64,000 nt of DNA, from NCBI GenBank assembly GCA_016648135.1, contig JADDOH010000174.1, positions 1-64,000 on the forward strand. The letters run 5' to 3'. Shown here piece after piece: positions 24,030 through 35,341 of this stretch; the stretch's first letter is position 1, and every line of letters starts with the position of its first letter. The DNA comes from Agrypnia vestita (taxonomy: Eukaryota; Arthropoda; Insecta; Trichoptera; Phryganeidae). The position numbers were made by a program, and so were the translations under genes. Under the pieces are notes generated by a model, which saw nothing but the letters and a program-made list of their open reading frames with translations, was not told where the DNA came from and did not search any database.

Positions 24030-24300
24030 GAACACCATCTCCACTTTTCACATTCCTCGGCTATCGTCTAGACAAATTGTTTGTACGTGTATGATTTGGC
24101 CCGTTCTGACAACGGGGGATAAAGAACGAAATATGTACCTACTTGCTTGGAGTGTGTACGTAAGAATAATTTATGATTCGAGGTAGTACACAACTTAATG
24201 TACATTTGAATTAAATTAATTTACACAACAGCAGATTAGAATTTAATGATAAGAAAGGTAGCCGGCTAGCTGACAGAAATAAACATAAATAATTATGATG
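24030..24300 (+). repeat. Left part of the large repeat
   Basis: Matches 15430-15670 and 9140-10000 (the words GTACCTACTTGCTTGG and TTTAATGATAAGAAAGGTAG). The rest of the unit is absent here. Confidence 0.55.
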
Positions 24301-24360
24301 GAAATGATAATTAGTTAAATTCTAATTATACTGCCACCGGTATATTATTATATGTAGAGT

Positions 24361-26330
24361 AGTTTCGGGCATTATGGCCTACGTAATTTCTCCGAAACCA
24401 AACAACACAAGCGATTTAGGTATCCGCCACAACATCACGCCCCTTCCCTTGACTCCCTCAGTCCATCCCCGAGTTGCGCCGAGTGAGCGTGTGTCCTGTG
24501 AGTGCGACGATCGAAAATTAGCTTATTTGATGTAATTTTTTGGTAAGTTTCACTCATTCTTGTTCTTTAAATAATAATTGTTTTCATATTGCTAGTGCGC
24601 AGTTTTGTAGTTAAACTTTCATTGAACAGTGTGGCAATATTTTTAAAGCACATTGTTTACTAGTTTTTAGGTTAGAATTGTATTCGTCGTGATTTTGTAT
24701 GTTTCCGCTGATTGTGAATTAAACCTCTGTGTCTTGATCCGTTCGCGCCATTATGCGATGTACAATATAAATTGAATAGACAGTCACCTACAAGTGCAAG
24801 AAAACAGCGCACCTATCGAATTCAGGAAATTAAAATAAATAATCACACGGGAGGAACGCCGCTGTTTGCGCAAGAGACTATTTACCCATCCCTAGAGTGA
24901 TCAAAATTCAGTGTTTTAATCTCAGTGTTAAATCCAGTGTTACCAGTGAATTATAGTGAAACTCGCCTGCATACTGTGGGTTTTTCTTAGTCCTTTCATT
25001 AGGGCTTTGTTTTTACCACAGGGTACACTTGGTTGGCCAAAGTGATCAGGACACATACGAACTCGTTATAGTCGTAAGCCAAGGCAGTGTACAAGTTTGA
25101 ATAACGGTCGCTAATGGTCGAACAACACTGCAGCCCCATCAACTAGGACATCGGATAGCGCTCTCGCTCCCTTCCCCGGTGAGTCTCTTTCTTGCTTTTG
25201 TCAAACCAGAGTTCAGTACTTGCTCCAAAATCAGGTGTATCAGTCCCCTCAGGCACTCATTCCAACCAAAATAAAATTTTCCGCGCCGCCATCAACGCCT
25301 AGCAACGCATCTCTCTCTTTCTCTCCCATTGTCCAAGCCGGCCGCTCGGCACCGGCCCTAATTACCCGTATTCCACAACACCCGGCGGAGCATACCCACC
25401 GCCGGGCACCACCCACTATTCTCGGAACTGTTCGGCGGGCGCCCACTCTCGCATGCCTACTCGCGCCAGGGCCGTACTCGGTATGCTCAGATAATTATAT
25501 GGTAAAATTTTAGTGTACTTGTGTGCTCATGTGACAGCGTAATCACGCGCTCTCATATTTTTTACACCAGTATATCTGTATTATTATATAATCGTATGGT
25601 TGTGTGCCCACGTGCCCTTGCGCGAGAACTGAACCCCACTGAACACGAGCAAACCCACCATATCAAACCACTCTACCACCACCACCTGCAAACCAACCTC
25701 CACCATGGCAACCCCACCATGCCCCCCCCCAATCGAAGACGTAGATAACCTCGTCGAAATTATACTAAACGCCGAAGGCAGGCATCTCACCCCATACGAG
25801 AACACCAATGTCATTGGACTGTTAAGAGAACTCGTCCACTTAGGGATTCTAAAAAAATCCACATCAATCAACCCCTCTACCCCCACAGCCACCACACCAA
25901 CCCCCTCTGAAGCCGCCGCCACCACCCCAACCCCCCCCACCACCACCAACAGTGGCCTCAAACCAAACCGAGACCATAGCCCCTCCGAAGCACGGTCCAT
26001 TTCTTCAATTGAGGGTGGAAGAACTTCCCCACCCACCTTCACCCCCGACCCCACCACCGACGAGGAATCATCCTCAATGGAATGGCAGCAGCCGAATCCG
26101 AAGCGCAAGTGCGCTCGCAACAGCCCCAGACCTTCACCAGAGTCCGACAGGACCTCAACCCCCCCAGCATCAATCAGGCGTATCGCCACTCCCCCATTCT
26201 CACCACCAAACAAGCGTTCAATACAAACCCCCGCGATGTTTCTTTGTACGATGCACGTACTATTCCCAGAATAATACGATGCACGTGCTACTCGTATTTC
26301 TATAATAATTTAAAAGAATTCTCCTTGGGT
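24361..26330 (+). other. GC-richer block with an unrecognised Pro/Ser/Thr-rich frame
   Basis: Base composition changes sharply from about 24400 to 26270. One open frame (25705-26274, 189 residues) starts MATPPCPPPIEDVDNLVEII. It has a short possibly folded N-terminus, then long Pro/Thr/Ser tracts. Homopolymer C runs give long open frames on both strands, so none is certain. A gag-like first frame of a retroelement is possible, but no zinc knuckle is visible. Confidence 0.35.
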
Positions 26331-26546
26331 TGATTTATTTGTTGAAATAATCAGTTTGTATTTTGACCTTAGCCAGATACGTTCTTCTCCTACTTACGGT
26401 TTCCGTCGCTGTTTATTCTGAATTGCGGATTTCGGACTTTTAATTTTTCGAACTAAAATTGCAAAGGCTAGTATTTATTTAGCTTATTTATATTTATCGT
26501 TCACATTACGTAGAGAATCATTTTTTGTTAATTATTTTAGCCTATA

Positions 26547-27780
26547 ATGGATAAAAATCAATCCGAAGTGTGGAATCATTTCAAAAAACTAACACAAAAG
26601 GAATCAGCCCAATGTATCCACTGTCCAAAGCAAATCTCTTATAAGGGGTCAAACACAAGTGGATTAGGAAGACACTTAGAAAGAATTCATAAAATTAACA
26701 TCGATAAAAAAAACTCCGGAATCGACTAATACAGGATCTTCGAAAAGTGCGAAGAGAATCAAATTAAGTCAGGCATCGTTTATCAAATTACGTTAAAAGA
26801 AAATCACTTTCTGAAATTGTCACCCGTCTAGCTGCTGAAGATGGTATTTCTGTCAAAGCTATTACAAATAGTGCTTTTATACGTGAATCCACCGAACAAA
26901 AGGGTTATAGACTACCGAAGAATCAGTCGGATACCATGAAATTAATTTTAAATTTTTACAAAGATAAAAAAAAAAAGATTATTATCAAAATAAATAATCT
27001 CAAAGAGTCGAGTGCACGCTTCAGCCTAGCTATAGCTGAATGGACAAGTTTACGAAATAGAAGGTATTTTAATATCATCGTTCATAGTGAAAACGATATT
27101 TTCAATTTAGGACTAGTCTTCATATCAGGAAGATGCGATTCTTCTGAAATCCGAAAAATTACTGAGAAGATTTTTAAATTATTTTTGAAACCGACATTGT
27201 GACAGTGACGACTGATGGAGCTAGCGTCATGAAAAAATTTGGACGTGAGAGTCCTGTCAAAAATCAACTTTATCTAAATCATGCAATTCATCTAGCTGTT
27301 ATAAATGTTTTATACCGAAAAGAGGATGAATGTCAAACATAGGAAGATTCAGATGAAGAAGACAACGACGATGAACAATATATATTGGAAAGTGACTTGG
27401 AAAATAATGAAAGTGCAGGAATCCAAAATGAAAAACTATGTTTGAAACCAAGTTTTAATAAGGCTCTAAATGATACTCGAAAAATAATCAAATTATTTCG
27501 AAAAAGTCCAATGAAAAGTGCAATTTTACAAAAATATGTAATGAGCGAATTTGATGTCGAGCTTAATTTATGTCTCGATATGAAGACAAGGCGGAATTCC
27601 TTAATAGCCATGATCTCGAGATTTTTAAAGTTACGAAATTGCATTAGAAAATCATTCATTGATATTGGCATCGGCCAAATTTGGAATGAATCGAATATTC
27701 ACGTATTGGAAAATATTTGTTAAGTACTCACTCCTACAAAACTGGCAGTTGAAGCTCTAAGTCGTCGAGATGCCACTTTT
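26547..27780 (+). pseudogene. hAT transposase with BED zinc finger, broken
   Basis: Begins MDKNQSEVWNHFKKLTQKES with C-x2-C...H-x-H spacing (CIHC...HLERIH), a BED-type finger. After stops and shifts it continues with TSLRNRRYFNIIVH and VTVTTDGASVMKKFG (the catalytic TTDGA region of hAT). An acidic segment and a last open frame (27385-27723) follow. The C-terminal dimerisation domain is not seen. Confidence 0.75.
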
Positions 27781-27899
27781 AACTTCTGAAATAATTGTTA
27801 ATTTCCTTTTAAAAAAAATAATTTAAATCTTATTTGTGTTTCTAATTTATCATTTATTGTAAAAATCAAGCACAGTTAATCAAGTTACAATTCATTCTC

Positions 27900-28180
27900 T
27901 TCATAACATAACCCTAATGTAATTTTCAGGTTCAGATAAAAAAAAGAATAGCCTACAAACGCCTTTGGAGACGAGAAAAAAAAATTGTGAGCTTTCAATC
28001 TCCAAGAGCACTCTAACACATCTGATAATAGAACGGGAGCGACAGATTCTCAAGTATGCAGTGGAAGAGCACGAAAGCAATATGGCAACTGCATCTCTCA
28101 AGCGAAATCACATGAGTTCTAGCTATGAATTAGAACAACAGTTAATGCGAGGCACGCACAATGTGTTAAGATAAAAAATT
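27900..28180 (+). other. Unrecognised short frame
   Basis: An open frame at 27965-28174 encodes a charged 69-residue peptide (HLIIERERQILKYAVEEHE). It may belong to a transposon; no family is recognised. Confidence 0.25.
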
Positions 28181-28387
28181 ATAAAATCTCAGTGCGCTCT
28201 TTTATTGTTTTTACATCTATTAATTTTGTATGGCTTTCACATAATTTAATTTTATTTAATTTTACAGCATGTACAGATTGCTTCTCTCCTTTTATTGTTT
28301 TTCTATTTATTAATTTTGTATGCCTTTTACATAATTTAATTTCATTTTACAGCACGTACGGTTAGTTGTTTTATAATATGTTTTTGT

Positions 28388-28670
28388 GTGAAGCACACCT
28401 CATCACTTACGAAAACGGTGCTACATCCAATTATTATTAAGACTCTGAGAGACAGCGTGAGGAACACCAGAATAAGAAAGATATGTGAGGCTGAGGATAT
28501 AGTACGATGGAGTACACAGCGAAGGAGGGACTGGTACGGCCATGTCCGGAGAATAGACAGCACCAGACTCCTTTATATCGCACAACACAGTCAGTCTCCC
28601 AAGAGATAGGAGGACAGCTGGGAGTCCACCTCACGGAAGAACAGACCAGATAGGTCTATTAAAAGGAAGA
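28388..28670 (+). pseudogene. 3' end of a non-LTR retrotransposon
   Basis: The frame reads TRIRKICEAEDIVRWSTQRR then DWYGHVRRIDSTRL, the pattern found at the C-terminus of RTE/BovB-like elements downstream of the RT. The rest is absent. Confidence 0.6.
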
Positions 28671-28989
28671 AGAACAAACATGTACTTAATTATTCTAGAG
28701 AAGGCGAAACAAAATAATCTATATTATGACTGCGCTAAAATGTATCGAGTGATACCTTCCGATAGACGGTGTCGACTGGGGCAAAATATACAATGCGTCT
28801 AATGTGAATTATTTTTATTATATTGTCGAAGGTGTAATTGATCTTGCTTCCCTAGAATATCTTAGGGAGGTGAGGGAACTTTTCCCGCTGTGTTTCAATA
28901 AACATGTAGAAGCGCGTCTAATTGGTGGGAGAATAATTCTTTAGGCAACCTCGAAAAGAAAATGGTACACAGAATAAAGTGCCTTTCAG

Positions 28990-29690
28990 TTTCGTGTTTT
29001 AAAACAAACCGATAAAGTTAAAGTCTGCAAGAAAGCGTTTATTAGTCTATATGGAGTCACTGGAGCTAGAGTTCGCAGGCTTAGTGATTTACTCAATAAA
29101 GGAATGAGCCCCGAGAATAACAGAGCACGTCACCCGAAAGTAAATACGGTGCCTCCTGAAATATGCCAAAAAATAAACAAACACATCCTATGCGTTCCTA
29201 GGAAAAAAACAATATGCCGAAATATGCCAAAAAATACACAAACACATCCTATGCGTTCCTAGGAAAAAAACACATTACGCAGGAAAGGAGCTTGACGCAA
29301 TGATACGTCATAAAACGTACGAGATCTGAAAACATAATTGTTGAACAGCCAGGCGTAAAAAGGGCAGCGAGATAAGCTAATACCGAGGTACAATGTTGGA
29401 ATATTTTTATGACTGAGGAAATAAAAGCTATCATATTGAAATACACCAATGAAGAAATAATAAAAATACGAGAACAATATGAAGGAAACAACATCTAATC
29501 TTCATTGAACATCTTGACCCTGTCAAGAAGTTTTATAATAAAATTTCATCAGTTGATCAAGATCTATGCAAGGAACAAGATGATGTTGCAACCATAACAT
29601 TTGATTTTATGCAAAATCTACCATTGACACACATACCTATAAAAAATATTTTTTATTTACGTCAACTGTGGGGTTCATTATTTTGATAAT
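28990..29690 (+). pseudogene. Transposase-like fragment of uncertain superfamily
   Basis: The plus strand reads VCKKAFISLYGVTGARVRRL near 29030, and in another frame near 29600 FDFMQNLPLTHIPIKNIFYL. These resemble a family of uncharacterised transposase-like proteins common in arthropod genomes. A 45-bp segment with TATGCGTTCCTAGG is duplicated (29185-29210 and 29240-29270). Confidence 0.5.
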
Positions 29691-29854
29691 TGAGGATTTA
29701 AAAACAGGCTACCTCTAAAAACATTAGTGACCGTAATGAAACCCTTAAAATCCGGTAGTGTTGCAGGCCCTGCTTGGGCGCTCTGCTATGCTCATGTGGG
29801 GATTATAATCTGCAGCTCAGCCTCCTGGAGTTGCACATGCTGCTGGGCGTGACT

Positions 29855-30013
29855 CCCGCTGGTCGCGCCAGTATCCATATATATTTTTTATAATATTTAT
29901 ATTGAACGCCTGTATAAAAACATCTGTCATTGAACGATCTCCGCCCGTTCCTGTTATCATACCGCAGTTTGTTTTGATCTTTACACACCGCTATCTCATA
30001 TAATCATTTGTGA
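29855..30013 (+). repeat. Direct repeat flanking the P-element fragment, copy 1
   Basis: Shares about 150 bases with 31113-31259 in the same orientation: GTCGCGCCAGTATCCATATA at the left, AACGCCTGTATAAAAACATC, then GCTATCTCATATAATC and TTTGTGA at the right. There are a few substitutions and one indel. Confidence 0.8.
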
Positions 30014-30179
30014 ATGGGCCATATTCAAAGTGAGGGTATTGAGATATTATCCTCAATGGATGGGCCCAACAGGGATTTTTTGCCCAAACGGCAAAAGACA
30101 CAGACTTCCTTTAACGAGGAAATACTCCCCAGAGCTGAGGTAATTTGTTATTTCCTTGCATTTTTATAAAGCGTATAAT

Positions 30180-31080
30180 TATGTGAGGGAAACTTTCAAC
30201 ACTTGCTTGCCTCATACCAAAACATTATCGAATCGGTACAAACAAGTTCACTCAAGGGCTTCACTCAAGACTTATTTGATGCCCTCAAACTTAAAGTAAA
30301 GCACAGCAATCATCCAATTCTTTGCTCACTTGTAATGGATGAAATGAGTATCAGTAAGAAGTTAGAAGGGATTGGACAAGTGGAAATGGGATATGTTAAT
30401 TTTGGTGCAAATTTGGAAGGAGACGAAATACCCCTTGATATCATGGAAAATACCAGTTGGATATTTTCCGGTCGATGGCTTAACAGGGGAACAAAAAAGT
30501 ATATTGGTTACTCAATGCCTCTCTTTGCTAAAAGATTGTGGAATTCGTACGATATCTTTGACGTTCGATGGCGCAGCTTCAAACGTACGTATGGCAAAAC
30601 AGTTGGGTCGTTCATTCGAAGAGCATAATTTAAAACCATATTTTCTCTTTGAAAATGAAATTGTTGTGGGTTTTTTTTGACCCATGTCATATGCTTAAAT
30701 TAATTAGAAATACACTAGGGGATAAAAAATATATTTTAAATAGCAATGGGGGTATCATTGATTGGAGGTTTATAGAGCAATTAAATATTTTACAGGATAA
30801 TTATGGACTTCGTTTAGGTAACAAATTACGCAGAGAGCACATTGATTATGTGCGACAGAAAATGAAGGTTCGATTAGCGGCGCAGTTATTTAGCGATTCT
30901 GTAGCGGATGCCATAGAATTTTGTGCTAAATAACTAAAGCTGCCACAATTTTCTAACAGTGAACCAACAATTTTTTTCATAAGGTGTATAAACAAACTAT
31001 TTGACATATTCAATTCCCGTAATATTTCAGCACCTGAATGGAAAAGGCCTGTTTTCTCAGGGAATCATTTAAAATTTTCT
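30180..31080 (+). pseudogene. P-element (THAP9-type) transposase fragment
   Basis: It reads LVMDEMSISKKLE near 30330, the conserved first acidic region of P transposases. After a shift it has LTFDGAASNVRMAKQLG (30580) and then DPCHMLKLIRNTL (30690), the second conserved region. The frame changes at about 30440 and 30650 and a stop lies at 30931. The N-terminal THAP domain and the C-terminus are missing, and no terminal repeats were recognised. Confidence 0.85.
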
Positions 31081-31112
31081 GCGTACCTGAGTACAGACAG
31101 AGTGCAGACCTC

Positions 31113-31259
31113 TGGTCGCGCCAGTATCCATATATATATTTTGTATATTGAACGCCTGTATAAAAACATCTGTCACTGAACGATCCCCGCCCGTTCCTGT
31201 TATCATAACGCAGTTTGTTTTGAACTTTACGCGCCGCTATCTCATATAATCGTTTGTGA
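31113..31259 (+). repeat. Direct repeat flanking the P-element fragment, copy 2
   Basis: The counterpart of 29855-30013. Similarity ends at TTTGTGA in both copies, after which the sequences diverge. Confidence 0.8.
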
Positions 31260-31740
31260 GAGTAAATATCTTCATGGTGAAGACGGCATCCGCATCTTCA
31301 TACAGTCCACCCCAGAGGAGTACTGAGTTTCGTGGCAAATCGGAGAATCCAGAGGTGAGTTATGCATTGTCTCTTTGTGTACGGGCGTTTCGCGCCTTAT
31401 ACTGGACAACTGGCTCGCTTTGGAAGTCTTCATATATCAGTCAACTATCTGAGCGTACCATTCTTATAACTGCCGCCGAACCACCCGCGCTGCCGCCTGA
31501 CCGGACCTACAGTAACCTGGTGCGCACCGTGACCAGATACCACATTTACAAGGTGAGTTAAGACTTATTTTTTGTATACCATTGGACAATCATTACAGTA
31601 ACATATATTGAAACGGAAAAATTCATTCTTGAATATGTTCCCTATCACCTATTTCTTTCGCACCCCCCACTATTTACCCCCATTTGGACACGAAACTGAG
31701 GTATGATTGTTCATAATTTGTAAAGTTTGATCAATATTAA

Positions 31741-31790
31741 GTATACCCTGACGAAGGAAAGTTGTTTCCGAAACCGGTTGGTTTTTACCA
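31741..31790 (+). ncRNA. Candidate hammerhead ribozyme motif
   Basis: CTGACGA at 31748-31754 is followed by a perfect 5-bp stem (GGAAA, loop GTTG, TTTCC) and GAAA at 31770-31773. The next bases ACCGGT (31773-31778) are palindromic, as in minimal stem III forms that work as dimers. ACC at 31745-31747 can pair with GGT at 31780-31782 as stem I. The predicted triplet GTT is less usual than GTC. No Penelope coding sequence was recognised beside it. Confidence 0.45.
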
Positions 31791-31816
31791 AAAATTAAGT
31801 GGTGATAAACTAAGTT

Positions 31817-32073
31817 AATTCAGAATATTTTGAGTTTGTTCAAATCTTTCAGAACAGTGCTGGATTTATGTCACAGAGACATTATTAATCAATTAGTGTA
31901 TATTATAGATATCTCACAGAGACGAAACTGTATTAATTATGGGAAAGTAATTATTAATACAGTTTCGTCTCTGTGAGATATCTATAATATACACTAATTG
32001 ATTAATAATGTCTCTGTGACATAAATCCAGCACTGTTCTGAAAGATTTGAACAAACTCAAAATATTCTGAATT
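31817..32073. repeat. Long near-perfect palindrome (arms about 124 bp)
   Basis: Left arm about 31817-31940 and right arm about 31949-32073 are inverted copies; the only clear difference is a 3-base indel near the centre. The spacer is about 8 bases (TGGGAAAG). The arms contain GTCTCTGTGACATAAATCCA and its complement. Confidence 0.9.
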
Positions 32074-32299
32074 GTAAATACTGGTCAAAAAGGAATTTAA
32101 CAAAAATTGGAAATAAGTTAATTCGTTTAATTATATTCAACAACAACAAAAGAATAACCGACAACACATTCAGTTTATCAAATTAACAAAAATAATTGAC
32201 TAGGTTAAATCATAACCAAGATTTATTTTGTTAAAATGAATTTCTGTGGAGTTTTACTAATTCTGTACTGATGTATTATTCCATAATGGAATATTTTTA

Positions 32300-32938
32300 G
32301 TGAAGAAAAATCATTATGAAGTTACGACTGACAACTCCATTTTACAATTAATGTTAAATGAACTGACTAAACCTGATTTAATTTTTAAATTCAATGACGA
32401 GGAAATCAATCAAGTCTATCCAGGAATCGCTTTGAACCTCAAGAGGCTCTATAAGTCAATAAATGCCCAAACAACTGAGTACCTGAAGAGATCCAGGAGG
32501 TCTCCATGGAACCAAGGCTATATTCCTTTTTAGGGATGGATTTTGTCAAAGTTGGGGGGAATAATAACTGAAGACGATCCAGAAGACTATTCCAAAAATA
32601 TCAACACAATTAATGATGCCATTGATTTGATCAAGAAGCAGTTCAATGTGAATTCCAAAATACAAGATCACATTATTCACAAAGTAAATGTGTCTAATTC
32701 TAATTTACTTTTATCTGATTATTACTCTTTTAAAACCAATGTAAAAAGCCTTGATTTAAATTTAAGTGAAACTAATATTGTATATGACTTATTAAAAAAC
32801 TTAATTTACGATTTCTCAGAGGTGATTTTAGATCAGTTATACTACTTAGACCAAAGGAAAAAATTTGAAATTATTAAGAACACATGCCACACAGGATGTC
32901 TGTCTCCATTCTTATTGTCATTGTATTTCTTAGGCTAA
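32300..32938 (+). pseudogene. Env-like (fusion glycoprotein) fragment of an errantivirus-type element
   Basis: Two frames (32300-32533 and 32543-32938) separated by a stop appear to belong together. A basic RSRR stretch just before the break is placed like a furin site in insect retroelement Env proteins. A small hydrophobic/glycine segment and a helical heptad-like region follow. It is broken by the stop at 32531 and truncated at 32938, without a membrane anchor. No gag or pol was seen beside it. The assignment rests on architecture only. Confidence 0.35.
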
Positions 32939-32989
32939 ACTGTATTATGAAAGCACCTTTTATATATTATTCAACTTATTTTTACACGT

Positions 32990-34170
32990 AAAGTCGAGTC
33001 CTGGCCGTCGATTGGGCCTCGTTGTCGAGAAGTAGTTTTAGTGGAATAGGAAAGACTGTTGAAATCGACGAGTCTAAATTTGGAAAGAGAAAGTATAATC
33101 GCGGGAAACAGGTTGAATGAAGGACAATGGGTGTTTGGTGGGTAAGAGCGTGGAAGCGGTAAAGTATTTATGGTGTGCATCTAGAAGCGGTAAGTGAAGT
33201 ATTATGACAATATTTTGTATGTTATTAATATTCAAAAAGTTAATATTAAAGATTTACTTCCATTTTAGAAATCAAGATACACTTTGCGAATCACTCGGTA
33301 TTGTTTAAAGATCCCAAAACAGGTGCTCATTATGACAATATATTGTATGTTATTAATATTCAATTGTACCAATCTAAAATTTATTATCTAATTAGAGATC
33401 GAGATACACATTTACCGATAATAATAGAACATAATATACGACTGTTGGCGAGCATATAACTGTCCAAGTTCAAAAGGGTATGAGCATCTGACGGTGAATC
33501 ACTCGGTATCGTTTAAAGATCCCAAAACAGGTGCTCATTATGACAATATATTGTATGTTATTAATATTCAATTGTACCAATCTAAAATTTATTTTCTAAT
33601 TAGAGATCGAGATACACATTTACCAATAATAATAGAACATAATATACGACTGTTGGCGAGCATATAACTGTCCAAGTTCAAAAGGGTATGAGCATATGAC
33701 GGTGAATCACTCGGTATCGTTTAAAGATCCCAAAACAGGTGCTCATTATGACAATATATTGTATGTTATTAATATTCAATTGTACCAATCTAAAATTTAT
33801 TTTCTAATTAGAGATCGAGATACACATTTACCAATAATAATAGAACATAATATACGACTGTTGGCGAGCATATAACTGTCGAAGTTCAAAAGGGTATGAG
33901 CATCTGACGGTGAATCACTCGGTATCGTTTAAAGATCCCGAAACAGGTGCTCATACGAATGCCATAGAATCCTCTTAGAGAGCAGCCAAGGCTTCCATGT
34001 TAGCTTCCGGCCGTCGTAAGTACCATCTTCCCGGGAATTTGGCTCATTACATGTTTATAAAAAGGTGTAACGATTTGAACGTGGATCAAACCAATGAATT
34101 CTTATGATTAGCTGCCAAAATGTATAACCCCATTTTGCCTAGAATTTCAGATAATGATGGTTAGTTTAGG
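32990..34170 (+). pseudogene. Merlin (IS1016-type) transposase split by a tandem repeat
   Basis: Near 33055-33115 the plus strand reads GKTVEIDESKFGKRKYNRGK, the conserved first catalytic Asp block of Merlin transposases. The C-terminal block HLTVNHSVSFKDPKTGAHTN-like lies at 33900-33965 and continues with AKASMLASGRRKYHLPGNLA. Between the two lies a 208-bp tandem repeat. The middle of the transposase is missing or rearranged. Confidence 0.75.
33204..33955. repeat. 208-bp tandem repeat, about 3.6 units
   Basis: TATGACAATATATTGTATGT starts at 33331, 33539 and 33747, exactly 208 bases apart. A diverged partial unit begins at 33204. The last unit breaks off at GGTGCTCATA near 33955. Each unit contains the Merlin C-terminal coding block (HLTVNHSVSFKDP) plus AT-rich DNA. 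Confidence 0.92.
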
Positions 34171-34299
34171 TTTGGTTAATTAATTTTATTACAAATTTAT
34201 TTTTAGGTTAGGCTTGGTATCTGAAATTCAAAAATCTTTCAAAGAACCACCCTCAAATACCAAAGAAATAAGAATTTCACCGTGCCAGTAAAATATTAT

Positions 34300-34960
34300 T
34301 TGACATTTCGTCCTGTAAGAACATTTGCTCCACATACAAAAGTGTACCTGTGAGAGAGAAAAGATTCCTAATTGACCAACGAACCAATAGAAGAATGATT
34401 ATAGGAACCTTAGATATTGCGACAATGAATAAAATAACAAACACTTTGAAAAGGAAAATGCTCAGGAAAAAGAAAGTACAGCGAAACGTAATGCGTGTAC
34501 TTCATTTGAATCTAGTCTATCGGACAGTGAAAATGTATTCCAGCCACAGACACAAGTCTTAATATCAGTGACTCCTGTCGATATAATCGAAAAGCCTACC
34601 GCTAAAAATATCGTAGCAAGAACGTGTGATACACGGATTTATTATTTATACAGATGCACAATTCTCAGAAGAAACATTCTGGTTAGATAGTGCAACGGAA
34701 ATATTTTTAGAGGTTTTGCCAGGATGTTCAAAACAAACAATTCCGTTGGAAACTCCAATAGAAGTTGCTTTTGGCAGTACAGCATCGGACTATGATTCAG
34801 ACTTAGATCCAGAATTGTGTGCTCACCACAACTGATGGCTTAATGCTTAATTTTGCAATTTATCAAGGAGCTAAAACTACTTTTGGAGACTTGCCATTAG
34901 GTGTTGATCCACCCAATAACCGTAATAATAATAATATGGGAGTTTTACCTACCATTAAAC
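34300..34960 (+). pseudogene. piggyBac-type transposase fragment, copy 1
   Basis: It carries an acidic segment (DYDSDLDPE) and then, near 34826, TDGLMLNFAIYQGAKTTFG, the region after the first catalytic Asp in PGBD-type transposases. Similarity to the second copy covers 34833-34935. Confidence 0.6.
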
Positions 34961-35341
34961 CTCTTATGTTGCCTCCGTTATCCAGAATATACATGTGAGA
35001 TAGCATCTCCCTTCCGGCCCGCGTCATCTTCGTGCGTAAGTACCCTCCTTCCTTTTCTCCCTTTATTGGTAGCCCTGGACATCGATATTCCGCCACGTGT
35101 ACACGCGTCGTAATTCGTGTTAAAAATCTTTCATGCGTTTTTGGAGAAAAATATGGTATCAAGTAGTGATTCGGACGTTCGCCGGGCGCAATCTAAAGGC
35201 CGTGACATTTCGGGGCCCGTCAATAGCTGTTTTATCGCAAAACATCGCGAAATTGAGTCGCGCCGTTGATCGAATGACGGCGACATCGAGTCGCGCTATC
35301 GATCAAAACATCGTAAAGTTGCGTCGCGCCGCCGATCAAAA

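Noticed and set aside
33204..33955. Possible CRISPR-like array
   Set aside because: Units are directly adjacent 208-bp tandem copies without spacers, in a eukaryotic transposon.
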